Source: an uncultured Thiotrichaceae bacterium
GTDB lineage: Bacteria > Pseudomonadota > Gammaproteobacteria > Thiotrichales > Thiotrichaceae
Length of the DNA stretch: 34,404 bases
Reading direction: 5' to 3'
NCBI GenBank assembly: GCA_937925855.1
Contig: CALAMO010000043.1
Span: forward strand, 1-34,404
This document shows, piece by piece, positions 1 to 8,462 of this stretch (position 1 is the stretch's first letter; each line of letters starts with the position of its first letter). The notes below the pieces were generated by a model, which did not search any database, was not told the origin of the DNA, and saw only the letters and a program-made list of their open reading frames with translations. The translations under genes were made by a program, and so were the position numbers.

Positions 1-243
1 GTCTGTAAAAGCCTCAGCTAGTATCTAAATGCATTATTCTACCAATAGCACGCTCTATTTGCTGCTTAGATTGACTTTCAAACAAAGATCAGGTAACAAG
101 ATAGGGCTGACGTAGAAAAATAATAAACAGCGGCACGGCAAATAGATTTAACAGGTGATGGGGCCTCTATAGCGGAACCACCTGAAAAATAAAACATCAG
201 ATCTAGTTGCTAACGTCTACAGATTACCCTGAGGGCTTAAAAA

Positions 244-999
244 ATGACCGTAAACTCGGTTCCTTTGCTTCGCGCAACCCACTGGCTACAGGCAGGTTGG
301 CACTACTTCTCAGCCAATGTGCTTATCTGGTGCGCAATGTCACTGTTGTTTTTCATCGGCATCAGCGCGCTAGTTCTCATCCCACGCATCGGTATTTTCA
401 TCCTAGTTTTATTATTCCCTGCGCTATTTGCCGGTTTGTTGTATTCCGTTTATCGCAGCCGGTGTGATATGTCGCCCCGAATTGAAGACATCATTTATGG
501 CTTCAACAAACCTGTGCACAGAATGCGCTTGTTGCAGCTGGGCGCCCTCATGCTCATTTATCTTTTCGCATTAGTGCTATCGTTTTATCCACTCAGTGGC
601 GCGTTATTTCAGTATTTTTACAATATCTATGGCACTGAAAATCAAAGTGCTATGCAGTTAAAACTCGTGGCCACTCAGTTCGTACAGAAAAGCCCGCTAA
701 TTCTCTGGCTCCAGCTGCTCGCCATCATTGCTGGCATAGCCGCCTTTTCCTATGCCATTCCGCTGACGCTGTTTAACCGTATTAACCCCACAAAAGCGAT
801 TATGCTGAGCATGCAGGCGTTTCTGCATAACCTGCTGCCGGTCTGCATGTTGATCGGCTTGAGCCTAATTCTGATTATGTTGGCCTCGCTGGCCTTTGGC
901 CTTGGCTTTCTAATTGTGCTGCCGGTATTAGCGGGTGCTAATTACGCGAGCTACCGTGAAATGTTTGTACCCGAAACGAATAACCTAGCGGCCACCTAA
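244..999 (+). CDS. BPSS1780-family multi-spanning membrane protein
   Basis: A 251-residue inner-membrane protein of unknown biochemical role. The N-terminal stretch (Arg10 to about Trp19, pattern RATHWLQAGW) followed by hydrophobic helices is what I know from the BPSS1780/YciC-like family. I count five or six membrane segments, near residues 27-46, 48-70, 97-116, 158-180 and 198-235. The ATG at 244 is preceded by GAGGG at 231-235, eight bases upstream, so this start is well supported. The gene is convergent with tatC and separated from it by 82 bases. Family assignment is by overall look and is moderately sure. No function can be deduced. Confidence 0.75.
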   Translation: MTVNSVPLLRATHWLQAGWHYFSANVLIWCAMSLLFFIGISALVLIPRIGIFILVLLFPALFAGLLYSVYRSRCDMSPRIEDIIYGFNKPVHRMRLLQLGALMLIYLFALVLSFYPLSGALFQYFYNIYGTENQSAMQLKLVATQFVQKSPLILWLQLLAIIAGIAAFSYAIPLTLFNRINPTKAIMLSMQAFLHNLLPVCMLIGLSLILIMLASLAFGLGFLIVLPVLAGANYASYREMFVPETNNLAAT

Positions 1000-1010
1000 C
1001 AAGTGCTTAA

Positions 1011-1050
1011 CCTATCGCTGCACCATACCTTGTGTGTAACAGCGATAAGG
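1011..1050. terminator. Inverted repeat between convergent genes
   Basis: TATCGCTG at 1013-1020 pairs with CAGCGATA at 1040-1047, closing a 19-base loop, with two more G-C pairs possible at the base. It lies between the converging 251-aa gene and tatC. No T run follows on either strand, so a Rho-independent role is doubtful. Confidence 0.3.
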
Positions 1051-1081
1051 CACAAACGAAATCAGCACAGATCAAGACGAA

Positions 1082-2308
1082 CTAAGGTTTGTCCTGATCT
1101 TGCACGCGATCATCTGTCGCATCACTTTCACCGCCTGCCGCATCGCGCCCACTATCGTCTTCAGTTGCCGCATCCTGCTCAGCTGAATCACCGGTGTCTT
1201 GTGGCGCTGCGTCGGTGTCCTTTGCCTCGGTATGTAAAGCGTCGATACGCTCCAGCTCAGCCGCCATTTCCTCATCAGTGAGCGGACGGTATTCGTCGCT
1301 CTCTTCATATTGCAGATCATTGGGATCAACCTCATCCGCATAGGTATAGCTGTCGTCTTCCCACGCGGTCGGATCGTCATTCGCGCGGGCAGAGGCAGCA
1401 GTATCCGCCCAAGCCGCCGGTTCAGCGTTCGCGGCAGTCGATGAGCCCGTTACCAGAGTACGTTTGAAGCTGTCTTCAAGATCATCGTCACTGTCATCAT
1501 CATTATCAGCGGCGTACTCACGATCCATCGCGTCACGCTCGGCGGTTTCTTTAGCGGCTTTTTCTTCACCGGCAATAGAAACTTGCTTGGCAAACAGAAC
1601 ACTCGCAACCAAACCAATTTCAAACAGTATCCACATAGGAATAGCCAACATCAGCTGGGAAATCACGTCCGGCGGCGTCAACAACATGCCGACAATAAAC
1701 GCACCCACAATAATATAGGGACGTTTCTTAGCCAGATTTTCCCGCGTGGTCATCCCGGTAGAAATCAGCAGAATAGTCGCTACCGGCATTTCAAAGCCAA
1801 TGCCAAACGCTAGGAACAGCGCCATCGCAAAATCAAGATAGCTGCCGATGTCGGGCATATAAGTCGCCACATCAGGCACAAAGGCAGGCAGCACCGTGAA
1901 AATTAATGGCAGTAAAACAAAGTATGCAAACAGCACACCGAGGTAAAATAGCAGGACGCTGGACACTAATAAGGGTACGGCCAGACGCTTCTCATGGCGA
2001 TACAGGCCAGGTGCCACAAACCCCCAGAACTGGTACAGCACATAGGGCAGTGCAATCAGAAAAGCAGCCAATAAAGCCAGCTTCAACGGCACTAGAAACG
2101 GCGCAATCGTACCGGTCGAAATCATACCGTCTGGGACCTGTCCGGCGAGCGGCAGCGCAAACAGTTCATATAAATCTTTAGCAAACGGAAATAGGCAGAC
2201 AAAGACAAGACCAACCGCAATCACGATACGCAACAAGCGATCACGCAGCTCGTACAAGTGCGAGAGGAAACCTAACTCTTGATCACTCACCGGGGATTTA
2301 TCTGCCAT
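1082..2308 (-). CDS. tatC: Sec-independent translocase subunit TatC with long acidic C-terminal tail
   Basis: TatC is the receptor of the twin-arginine export pathway. It binds RR signal peptides and, with TatA and TatB, moves folded proteins across the inner membrane. Residues 10-245 carry the family hallmarks: an N-terminal LSHLYELRDRLL segment, FVAPGLYRHEKR after the second helix, a PxxL-rich periplasmic loop, and six predicted helices. TatC is normally about 250 residues, but this one has 408. The extra roughly 160 residues (about 250-408) are hydrophilic and packed with Asp, Glu and Ala, with a run near DNDDDSDDDLED, and should lie in the cytoplasm. The frame is open throughout, so this is a true extension and not a readthrough of a broken stop. 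It is the last gene of the tatABC set, 57 bases after tatB. Confidence 0.95.
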   Translation of the reverse strand: MADKSPVSDQELGFLSHLYELRDRLLRIVIAVGLVFVCLFPFAKDLYELFALPLAGQVPDGMISTGTIAPFLVPLKLALLAAFLIALPYVLYQFWGFVAPGLYRHEKRLAVPLLVSSVLLFYLGVLFAYFVLLPLIFTVLPAFVPDVATYMPDIGSYLDFAMALFLAFGIGFEMPVATILLISTGMTTRENLAKKRPYIIVGAFIVGMLLTPPDVISQLMLAIPMWILFEIGLVASVLFAKQVSIAGEEKAAKETAERDAMDREYAADNDDDSDDDLEDSFKRTLVTGSSTAANAEPAAWADTAASARANDDPTAWEDDSYTYADEVDPNDLQYEESDEYRPLTDEEMAAELERIDALHTEAKDTDAAPQDTGDSAEQDAATEDDSGRDAAGGESDATDDRVQDQDKP

Positions 2309-2365
2309 GGCTATTATAGAAACTACAAGGTATGCGGCGGGTAGAGTGGGATATGTTCATCGGCA

Positions 2366-2722
2366 TTATGATTTTTTATCGCTGGCGACTTGTAAGGATT
2401 CATGCACCGAATCCTGAAGTTCACGACCAGAGTTTTCGATTTGCGCGCCGGCTTGGTCAAAGCCCTGACGCAAGTCCTCGGCCTTGCTTTGCATGATGTC
2501 ACGCAATTCGCTGATCTCGCTCTCCTGCTTCTTCAGCAAGTTACGCATTTCCTCGGCCTGAAACTCGCGCTCAATATCACTGCGCGTACTGGCGACGAAG
2601 GCACGCGCCTTGCCTATCATCTTGCCCGCTTTTGCTGCAATACCCGGCAAACGCTCCGGGCCAATCACCAGTAAGGCAATGACACCAATCAGCAACATTT
2701 CCAGAAAGCCAGCGTCAAACAT
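2366..2722 (-). CDS. tatB: Sec-independent translocase subunit TatB
   Basis: TatB forms the substrate-receptor complex with TatC. The 118-residue protein starts MFDAGFLEMLLIG, with the conserved Glu8 in the membrane helix, then IGPERLPG (the hinge motif that separates TatB from TatA), then an amphipathic helix with Ala/Lys/Arg (AAKAGKMIGKARAF) and a long charged coiled-coil tail. It lies 15 bases after tatA and is probably co-transcribed with it. Identification is secure. The length is on the short side of the usual range for gammaproteobacterial TatB. Confidence 0.95.
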   Translation of the reverse strand: MFDAGFLEMLLIGVIALLVIGPERLPGIAAKAGKMIGKARAFVASTRSDIEREFQAEEMRNLLKKQESEISELRDIMQSKAEDLRQGFDQAGAQIENSGRELQDSVHESLQVASDKKS

Positions 2723-2737
2723 AGAATTGCGCCACGC

Positions 2738-2998
2738 TTACGACTGGGTCGTATCTTTTTGTTTCACTTCCGCATCGATCACATGTCCGACATCATCTGC
2801 CACTTCATGTGTCACCTTTTCCGCTTCCTGTTTGGCGGCGGCTACTGTTTCTTCTTCGTCTTTCATCGACTTCTTGAAGCTTTTAAACGCGCCTCCCAAA
2901 TCACCACCCATATTGCGTAGGCGCTTAGTGCCAAACAACAGCAAAATAATGACCAGAATAATTAATAATGACCAGGGACTAATACCACCGAAACCCAT
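2738..2998 (-). CDS. tatA: Sec-independent translocase subunit TatA
   Basis: TatA is the small protein that polymerises to form the Tat pore or membrane-weakening patch. The 86-residue sequence begins [20 protein letters not shown], followed by the hinge FGTKRL and the amphipathic helix with [15 protein letters not shown], all typical for TatA. The acidic tail ([11 protein letters not shown] and onward) is of ordinary length. It follows hisE after 71 bases in a hisE-tatABC order, an arrangement seen in many proteobacteria. Confidence 0.95.
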   Translation of the reverse strand: MGFGGISPWSLLIILVIILLLFGTKRLRNMGGDLGGAFKSFKKSMKDEEETVAAAKQEAEKVTHEVADDVGHVIDAEVKQKDTTQS

Positions 2999-3069
2999 AT
3001 CTATCTCCTCAACAAAACGTGTAACTGCTTATTCTGAAAGCCGGAGGCTCTCTTACTCAGAAATTAAAT

Positions 3070-3399
3070 TCATTCTTCAAAGCCGCGGTTAGCTTTTTCC
3101 ACTAAGCCCGACGTACCGAAACGTCGCTCTAGCTCCGCTAACACATCAGCGGGGTGTAAGCCCTGCTGCGCCAATAAAACCATCGTATGAAACCAAAGAT
3201 CAGCTACCTCATAGACAATCTTTTCTTTATCACCGTCCTTCGCCGCCATCACTGTCTCGGTCGCTTCCTCACCCACTTTCTTCAGGATAGCGTCCAGGCC
3301 CTTGTGATAAAGCTGTGCCACATAGGAACTGTCTGCTGCGGCCTGCTTACGGGCTTCGAGCACAGCAGCGACTTCGGTTAATACACGATCATTCGTCAT
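3070..3399 (-). CDS. hisE: Phosphoribosyl-ATP pyrophosphatase HisE
   Basis: HisE hydrolyses phosphoribosyl-ATP to phosphoribosyl-AMP and pyrophosphate, the second step of histidine synthesis. It is an all-helical MazG-like protein. Visible hallmarks are [23 protein letters not shown] (residues about 22-44), where GEEATE supplies metal-binding glutamates, and [16 protein letters not shown] chose the ATG at 3399 because the homologues I know begin at that point. An ATG three codons upstream (3408) is possible, and neither has a clear ribosome-binding site. It is a monofunctional HisE: the HisI domain, fused or adjacent in many relatives, is absent here. Confidence 0.92.
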   Translation of the reverse strand: MTNDRVLTEVAAVLEARKQAAADSSYVAQLYHKGLDAILKKVGEEATETVMAAKDGDKEKIVYEVADLWFHTMVLLAQQGLHPADVLAELERRFGTSGLVEKANRGFEE

Positions 3400-3493
3400 G
3401 CTGAGCATTATATAGAAGAACCAGCGGAAGAACAGATTAAAACTATCGGTGGTGGCGGTTGCCGCAGATTCAGACTAAGTGGTCTCATCTTCA

Positions 3494-4270
3494 TCAGCTA
3501 AGGCGCATTTCAATGCCCCGCTCAGCCATATATTGCTTGGCCTCACCCACTGTATATTCACCGAAATGAAAAATACTCGCCGCCAGCACTGCATCCGCTT
3601 TACCCACCAGCACGCCATCCGCCAAATCCTGCAAATTGCCCACGCCACCGGAGGCAATCAACGGCACATTCACGCGCTCATGAATAGCGCTCATTAAGTC
3701 CAGGTCGAAGCCACTCTTGGTGCCATCGCGATCCATACTGGTCACTAGTAATTCGCCCGCACCGTAGTTTGCCATTTTTTCCGCCCAATCCAGCGCATCA
3801 ATCCCGGTTGCCTTACGCCCACCGTGCGTAAAGATTTCCCAGCGCTTAGGCTCGCCCGCAGCACTCACGGTTTTAGCATCAATCGCCACCACGATGCACT
3901 GCGAACCATAATAATCCGTTGCATCACGCACCAGCTCAGGATTAAACACGGCGGCAGTATTAATACCGACCTTATCCGCACCTGCGTTGAGCATGCGCCG
4001 AACATCGTCCAGCTTGCGAATACCACCGCCCACCGTCAGCGGGATAAACACCTCAGAGGCCACAGCAGTGACCACATGCTCAATGGTATCCCGGTTATCG
4101 GAACTGGCGGTGATGTCCAGAAAAGTAATTTCATCCGCGCCCTCACGGTTATAGCGCGCCGCAATTTCTACCGGGTCGCCCGCGTCGCGAATATCAACGA
4201 AATTAACGCCCTTAACCACACGTCCGTTGTCTACATCCAGACAGGGAATAATACGTTTTGCCAGCCCCAT
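3494..4270 (-). CDS. hisF: Imidazole glycerol phosphate synthase cyclase subunit HisF
   Basis: HisF uses ammonia delivered by the HisH glutaminase to convert PRFAR into imidazole glycerol phosphate and AICAR. The 258-residue (beta/alpha)8 barrel shows the paired catalytic aspartates: Asp11 in [16 protein letters not shown] and the second in [13 protein letters not shown]. It also has the phosphate loops TVGGGIR and IASGGVG. The usual partner gene hisH is not in this window. It lies 20 bases after the 166-aa membrane gene and 94 bases before hisE. Confidence 0.97.
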   Translation of the reverse strand: MGLAKRIIPCLDVDNGRVVKGVNFVDIRDAGDPVEIAARYNREGADEITFLDITASSDNRDTIEHVVTAVASEVFIPLTVGGGIRKLDDVRRMLNAGADKVGINTAAVFNPELVRDATDYYGSQCIVVAIDAKTVSAAGEPKRWEIFTHGGRKATGIDALDWAEKMANYGAGELLVTSMDRDGTKSGFDLDLMSAIHERVNVPLIASGGVGNLQDLADGVLVGKADAVLAASIFHFGEYTVGEAKQYMAERGIEMRLS

Positions 4271-4290
4271 AGGTCATTCCTAAGCGTTTA

Positions 4291-4791
4291 TTAATCCAAC
4301 CACGCACGGGTAGTAGGTTTGTTAATCAAATAGCGACACAGCAGGAATAGTGCCAACATGAGGCCTTTACCTAACAGGCCAGGCATCATTTCATCCACAA
4401 TAATCTGAAAGGTGAAGCTATCCGGCATTTGTAGGTACTGGTACAGCGCGGTACCCAATGTCCAGATGATGTAGTACATGATATAGAAATCGAATAGACG
4501 CCGCCCGCTGTCCTTATACCCCAGCAGGCGAAAGCCAATATAAGTCATCCAGGTGCCGACCACTAGACCAGCCACCAGAGTGAAATAAACATAGTTCAGG
4601 CTTAAGCCTAGACCGGTCCAACTCGTGCGCACATTGCCGACATCGCTCAGGCCCAGGTACAAATTCATGATATTAATGGCGAGGCCCATCATGCCAAAAA
4701 TCATAACCAGCAGGCCAACCATCCAGGGGGACTGCGCCTTTTCAGGGGCAAGGGTGTCCGCCGCAGCGCTGGCATTATGTGAAGTATTCAT
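4291..4791 (-). CDS. Unrecognised four-helix membrane protein between hisA and hisF
   Basis: I do not recognise this 166-residue protein. The first 22 residues are polar. Four hydrophobic segments follow, near residues 24-45, 63-85, 98-119 and 130-155, ending in a short cytoplasmic-looking tail (NKPTTRAWLD). The loops are short and contain no obvious catalytic motif. It is placed between hisA and hisF in the same direction, 20 bases before hisF, so it is probably in the same transcript. There is no known histidine step for a membrane protein, so the link may be positional only. Confidence 0.7.
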   Translation of the reverse strand: MNTSHNASAAADTLAPEKAQSPWMVGLLVMIFGMMGLAINIMNLYLGLSDVGNVRTSWTGLGLSLNYVYFTLVAGLVVGTWMTYIGFRLLGYKDSGRRLFDFYIMYYIIWTLGTALYQYLQMPDSFTFQIIVDEMMPGLLGKGLMLALFLLCRYLINKPTTRAWLD

Positions 4792-4885
4792 AGGTAGTTA
4801 TCCGGGTTAAACCGTCAAGTGACGTAATCGATTCCGCCGCAGGCAAAACGACGTAAGCCGCCGCCAAGTGATAGCCGCTCTGCGA

Positions 4886-5617
4886 CTACTGCGCGTCAGC
4901 AAACTGCTGAGCCTGCGCTAAATCAATTGTACCCTCATAAATCGACCGGCCCAGAATAGCCCCCATAATACCCTGCGTTTTCACCGCACACAGCGCCTCG
5001 ATATCCGCCATATCCGTCACGCCCCCCGAAGCCACAACCGGAATAGCAATACTCTGTGCGAGTTTCAGCGTCTCCTCAACATTCACGCCCGTCATCATAC
5101 CGTCACGCGCAATATCAGTGTACACAATAGCGCTGACCCCAGCCTGTGCAAACTGCTGTGCTAGCTCAACCGCAGATACGGACGAGACTTCCGCCCAACC
5201 TTCCGTCGCTACCCTACCGGCTTTAGCGTCTATACCCACAATAATATGGCCGGGAAACTGCTGACACAGTTCCAACACAAATGCGGGTTCCTGCACGGCT
5301 TTGGTACCGATAATGCAATACTGTACGCCCGCATCAAGATACGCCTGCACCGTGGCAGCATCGCGGATACCCCCACCAATCTGCACCGGTATTTCTGGGA
5401 ACGCCTGTACAATCGCCCGCACCACCTCATCATTCACCGGCTCACCTGCAAACGCACCGTTGAGATCAACCAAATGTAAGCGCCGTGCACCGGCACTGAC
5501 CCAGCGTGCAGCCATTGCCACTGGACTATCGGAGAAAACAGTGGTGTCGTCCATGCGGCCCTGCCGCAGGCGCACACATTGGCCGTCTTTTAGATCAATC
5601 GCCGGAATGAGTAACAT
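4886..5617 (-). CDS. hisA: Phosphoribosylformimino-AICAR ribotide isomerase HisA
   Basis: HisA opens the ribose of ProFAR to give PRFAR, the substrate of HisF. The 243-residue (beta/alpha)8 barrel begins [17 protein letters not shown] with catalytic Asp8. It has the phosphate loop QIGGGIRD, the second aspartate in [13 protein letters not shown], and the C-terminal phosphate site VVASGGV. Its length matches the family. In most proteobacteria hisA follows hisH directly. Here the upstream neighbour is a small membrane protein 93 bases away. Confidence 0.97.
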   Translation of the reverse strand: MLLIPAIDLKDGQCVRLRQGRMDDTTVFSDSPVAMAARWVSAGARRLHLVDLNGAFAGEPVNDEVVRAIVQAFPEIPVQIGGGIRDAATVQAYLDAGVQYCIIGTKAVQEPAFVLELCQQFPGHIIVGIDAKAGRVATEGWAEVSSVSAVELAQQFAQAGVSAIVYTDIARDGMMTGVNVEETLKLAQSIAIPVVASGGVTDMADIEALCAVKTQGIMGAILGRSIYEGTIDLAQAQQFADAQ

Positions 5618-5710
5618 GTTTGCTGTCCTTGGTTTTGGGGGGAATAGCGTAGCGCAAACTACGGTGCAGTACGATATAACTTTAACCGCAGTGCCTCGTC
5701 CACAACAACA

Positions 5711-5905
5711 TCACCAGAAAAATGACCAGATCGACACACTTATCACGATAATGGCCATCAGGCTCAGCTTCCAGCCGCTTAAGCTACGCTCCGCATGGCT
5801 TTCTTCTTCCGTATCATAACGGGTGAATAGCAACGGTAGCATCATGCTCAACCGCCATAGCAAGTGGTCCAGTAAGCCACTCCAGCGCACCCAATGTAGC
5901 CGCAT
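5711..5905 (-). CDS. Small membrane protein, translationally coupled to the 532-aa protein
   Basis: A 64-residue unrecognised protein with two hydrophobic stretches, around residues 8-28 and 46-64, the last running to the C-terminus. I chose the ATG at 5905 because it shares one base with the TGA of the upstream gene (TGATG), and a G-rich stretch lies just upstream. A TTG one codon earlier is also in frame. The overlap argues for translational coupling and for a shared membrane complex with the 532-residue protein. This is inference, since neither protein is known to me. Confidence 0.55.
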   Translation of the reverse strand: MRLHWVRWSGLLDHLLWRLSMMLPLLFTRYDTEEESHAERSLSGWKLSLMAIIVISVSIWSFFW

Positions 5906-7503
5906 CAATAGCCCCCCGTCTCAGGCAGCGAATCAATACCGCTAGCCGCCGGCTTGTGCATCTGCGGCGCTTGTTCCTGCTCCTGCTGACGGGAATGAGA
6001 AATTACCAGCTCACGCCACATACTTTTGTTCACCCGGTAAATGTCAAAACGCCAGAGCTTGCGCCATTCGTTTTCATCCGCTTCCATCGTGAAAAACTCT
6101 TGCATGATAGCGGGCAAACGCGCCAACTCCACGGCATGGGCAAAACGGTCAATCTTTTTATGGGCATCCAGCCAAGCGACTAGACGCAACAGTTGCTGTT
6201 CGCGCTCACTGATTGCGGCCTGGGGCACTGGCACAATGAGGTAATAGCTAAGCCAGCCGTTGTAGATATAAGGCTGCAGCAGGTTAAGCTGATCATTATC
6301 CGCCGCTTTACTTTGATGGAAGCTCGCCAACTGCTTAGCATCCTGTGAGCTATAGCGCCGACCCGTGTAAAACCGGCCATATTCAATGCCATCAATCAGC
6401 CCTAGAATCAGAATAAACAGATCGATTAACAAACCGGCCACCAGGGGAACATAATCGGTACTGCTCAACTTTAGCTCAGCCAGCTTTTCCTTGGTATTCG
6501 TCAGCGTGTCAACGTCCATCAGCGAAGAGAACACCTGCCAAGCGCGCTGCAACACCGTGCGGTTATTGCTCTGGTCAAACAAAGTGACTCTACGCGGCTC
6601 TGGTAGAGCATCGAAGGCGGCAAACAGCGCGTCAATCTTGCGGGTGATTTCTGCATCCACACAGGAGACCACCACGCGCTCGTCATTATCATTCGGACTA
6701 ACCGATTCAAGGAAGCGGCGTTTATCACCGCGCCGCTCTTCCAGCTCCTCACGTATACGAATGACATTGGGGCCACGTTTGTACCCACCGATCAGCGTCA
6801 CGATATCATTCAGCTCACGCTCGCGCTGCTGCACAATACCCTCTTCACTTAAATCGAGATCATCCAGCAGGCGATTGAGCTGTAGAATATGCACACCGAC
6901 TTTGTCTTCCAGTTTACCCACATCACCCACAATCAGATTAAAACGCCGGGCCTCATCATTCCGCAGGTAATTAAGCGGCCCTTTACCGGGACGACTATTT
7001 TCACCGCACGTACCGCCATAAATATTTTCTTCACGCGCCCGCCCAGCTGAGTATTTGGATAATTCGTCGGCGACCTCGCGAACGTTAGCGAAGGATTGCT
7101 CGTAAGTTTTCGCACTGACGCGAATACTTTCAACGCCGTCTTTATAGACTTCTTGGGCGTAGCTACCGGCGCGAAACACCTCGTACCACCAACCGTAGCT
7201 GAAAAACACACTGAACAACATCGCCACAATGTAAACAAAGATAGCCAGAATCTGCGTGATGCGGCGATAAGCATGAATGGTAAATAGCAGGGTGACGACA
7301 AGCGTGGCCTGGATCGTAAATACCATGAAAGCAATGAAAATGGTTTGCCACTGCGACAGGTCATTATCATTCTCAACGTTGAGAATGACCAATCCTTTGT
7401 AGCTGGTCACATACGAAATGACCGATAGTAGAATCACCAGAATCAACGTTAATTTGATATTACGCGGTGGTTTTTCTACCTGACCGTTATCAGAAGCTGC
7501 CAT
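5905..7503 (-). CDS. Unrecognised membrane protein with large periplasmic domain
   Basis: A 532-residue protein that I cannot place in a family. Membrane helices are likely near residues 17-37, 54-76, 84-104 and 351-372. With a cytoplasmic N-terminus, this puts residues about 105-350 in the periplasm and 373-532 in the cytoplasm. The periplasmic part is helical and charged, with heptad-like stretches, and holds the only two cysteines of the protein (Cys166 and Cys281), which suggests a disulfide. The cytoplasmic part ends in a Gln/Glu-rich, probably disordered tail. AAGGA lies 11 bases before the ATG at 7503. It heads the long minus-strand gene run leading to hisA and tatABC. Confidence 0.8.
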   Translation of the reverse strand: MAASDNGQVEKPPRNIKLTLILVILLSVISYVTSYKGLVILNVENDNDLSQWQTIFIAFMVFTIQATLVVTLLFTIHAYRRITQILAIFVYIVAMLFSVFFSYGWWYEVFRAGSYAQEVYKDGVESIRVSAKTYEQSFANVREVADELSKYSAGRAREENIYGGTCGENSRPGKGPLNYLRNDEARRFNLIVGDVGKLEDKVGVHILQLNRLLDDLDLSEEGIVQQRERELNDIVTLIGGYKRGPNVIRIREELEERRGDKRRFLESVSPNDNDERVVVSCVDAEITRKIDALFAAFDALPEPRRVTLFDQSNNRTVLQRAWQVFSSLMDVDTLTNTKEKLAELKLSSTDYVPLVAGLLIDLFILILGLIDGIEYGRFYTGRRYSSQDAKQLASFHQSKAADNDQLNLLQPYIYNGWLSYYLIVPVPQAAISEREQQLLRLVAWLDAHKKIDRFAHAVELARLPAIMQEFFTMEADENEWRKLWRFDIYRVNKSMWRELVISHSRQQEQEQAPQMHKPAASGIDSLPETGGY

Positions 7504-7804
7504 ATCGGTTTACATTCCTTTAATACGCATTCCGCTGGAATTTGTGTGGTGCGTTGCACTCAGTTTGTACTCAGATTGAGTTTTCAAGGCTCTTATAGCT
7601 TAGGTTGTATTCGCTACGCAAGTTCAACGAATACCATCAAATTAGTTGCATGCAATCATAAATAAAATTTATACCTAGATTTCACGCTGCTTTTACCCGA
7701 TAGGTGGACAATAGATTAACGTCAAAACATCCTGTTTCTTGCATCCCGCACCAAAACACAGTGCAATACTAGTCAAGACGTCTACTCACATGGGAGAGCC
7801 TGTT
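7504..7804. other. Divergent intergenic region upstream of the 532-aa gene and msrA
   Basis: About 300 bases between two divergent genes, AT-rich in the middle. The one clear element is the perfect 10-base palindrome TTGCATGCAA at 7646-7655. I see no convincing sigma70 pair, tRNA or further gene. A TTG-initiated extension of msrA back to 7739 is open but unlikely. Confidence 0.4.
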
Positions 7805-8437
7805 ATGTTTGGATTTGATAAAGCACAAATGATTAGTGCACAAGAGGCATTGCCGGGCCGTGAGGCCGAAATGCCAGTACCAGACACCCACTTTGTCAAT
7901 GGCAATCCACTCAAAGGCCCGTTTCCTGCACATCTCGAACAGGCCATATTCGGTATGGGGTGCTTCTGGGGCGTTGAACGCCGCTTCTGGGTGCTAGAGG
8001 GTGTTTATACCACTGCCGCTGGTTATGCCGCTGGCTTTACACCTAACCCCACTTATCGCGAAGTCTGTTCCGGCCAAACTGGGCATAACGAGGTGGTCTT
8101 AGTGGTGTTTGATCCGGCGGTCATTAGCTACACAGCTCTGTTAACACTGTTTTGGGAGACACATAACCCCACACAGGGTATGCGCCAGGGCAATGACACC
8201 GGCACCCAGTACCGCTCCGGTATATACACCTACTCAGCAGCACAACAACAGGCCGCACTCGCCAGTAAAGCCACTTACCAGCACAGTCTTAATGTGGCGG
8301 GCCACGGTCAGATTACAACGGAGATTGTAACCGCACCAGAATTTTATTACGCCGAGGACTACCACCAGCAATATCTAGCGAAAAATCCTGGTGGCTACTG
8401 TGGGCTGAAGGGGACAGGGGTGAGCTGTTCAATTTAA
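7805..8437 (+). CDS. msrA: Peptide-methionine (S)-S-oxide reductase MsrA
   Basis: MsrA repairs oxidised proteins by reducing the S-epimer of methionine sulfoxide, taking electrons from thioredoxin. The protein is 210 residues from the ATG at 7805. I chose that start because GGGAG lies eight bases upstream and because the N-terminus MFGFDKAQ then aligns with E. coli MsrA; the frame runs further back to a TTG at 7739. The catalytic motif GCFWG has the nucleophile Cys53. The recycling cysteines are Cys199 (GYCG) and Cys208 near the C-terminus, the same layout as E. coli. The central [21 protein letters not shown] block is diagnostic. Confidence 0.96.
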   Translation: MFGFDKAQMISAQEALPGREAEMPVPDTHFVNGNPLKGPFPAHLEQAIFGMGCFWGVERRFWVLEGVYTTAAGYAAGFTPNPTYREVCSGQTGHNEVVLVVFDPAVISYTALLTLFWETHNPTQGMRQGNDTGTQYRSGIYTYSAAQQQAALASKATYQHSLNVAGHGQITTEIVTAPEFYYAEDYHQQYLAKNPGGYCGLKGTGVSCSI

Positions 8438-8462
8438 GGTTGATGGGCTTTTAAATAAGACC

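Noticed and set aside
1-243. Partial gene at the left edge
   Set aside because: Frames are short and interrupted. Only the ribosome-binding site of the first gene is visible.
1003-1281. 92-codon plus-strand frame after the first gene
   Set aside because: It is antisense to the end of tatC, and its His/Arg-rich product is a mirror of the acidic tail codons.
7739-7804. 22-codon N-terminal extension of msrA from a TTG
   Set aside because: The ATG at 7805 has a proper ribosome-binding site and matches the known MsrA N-terminus.
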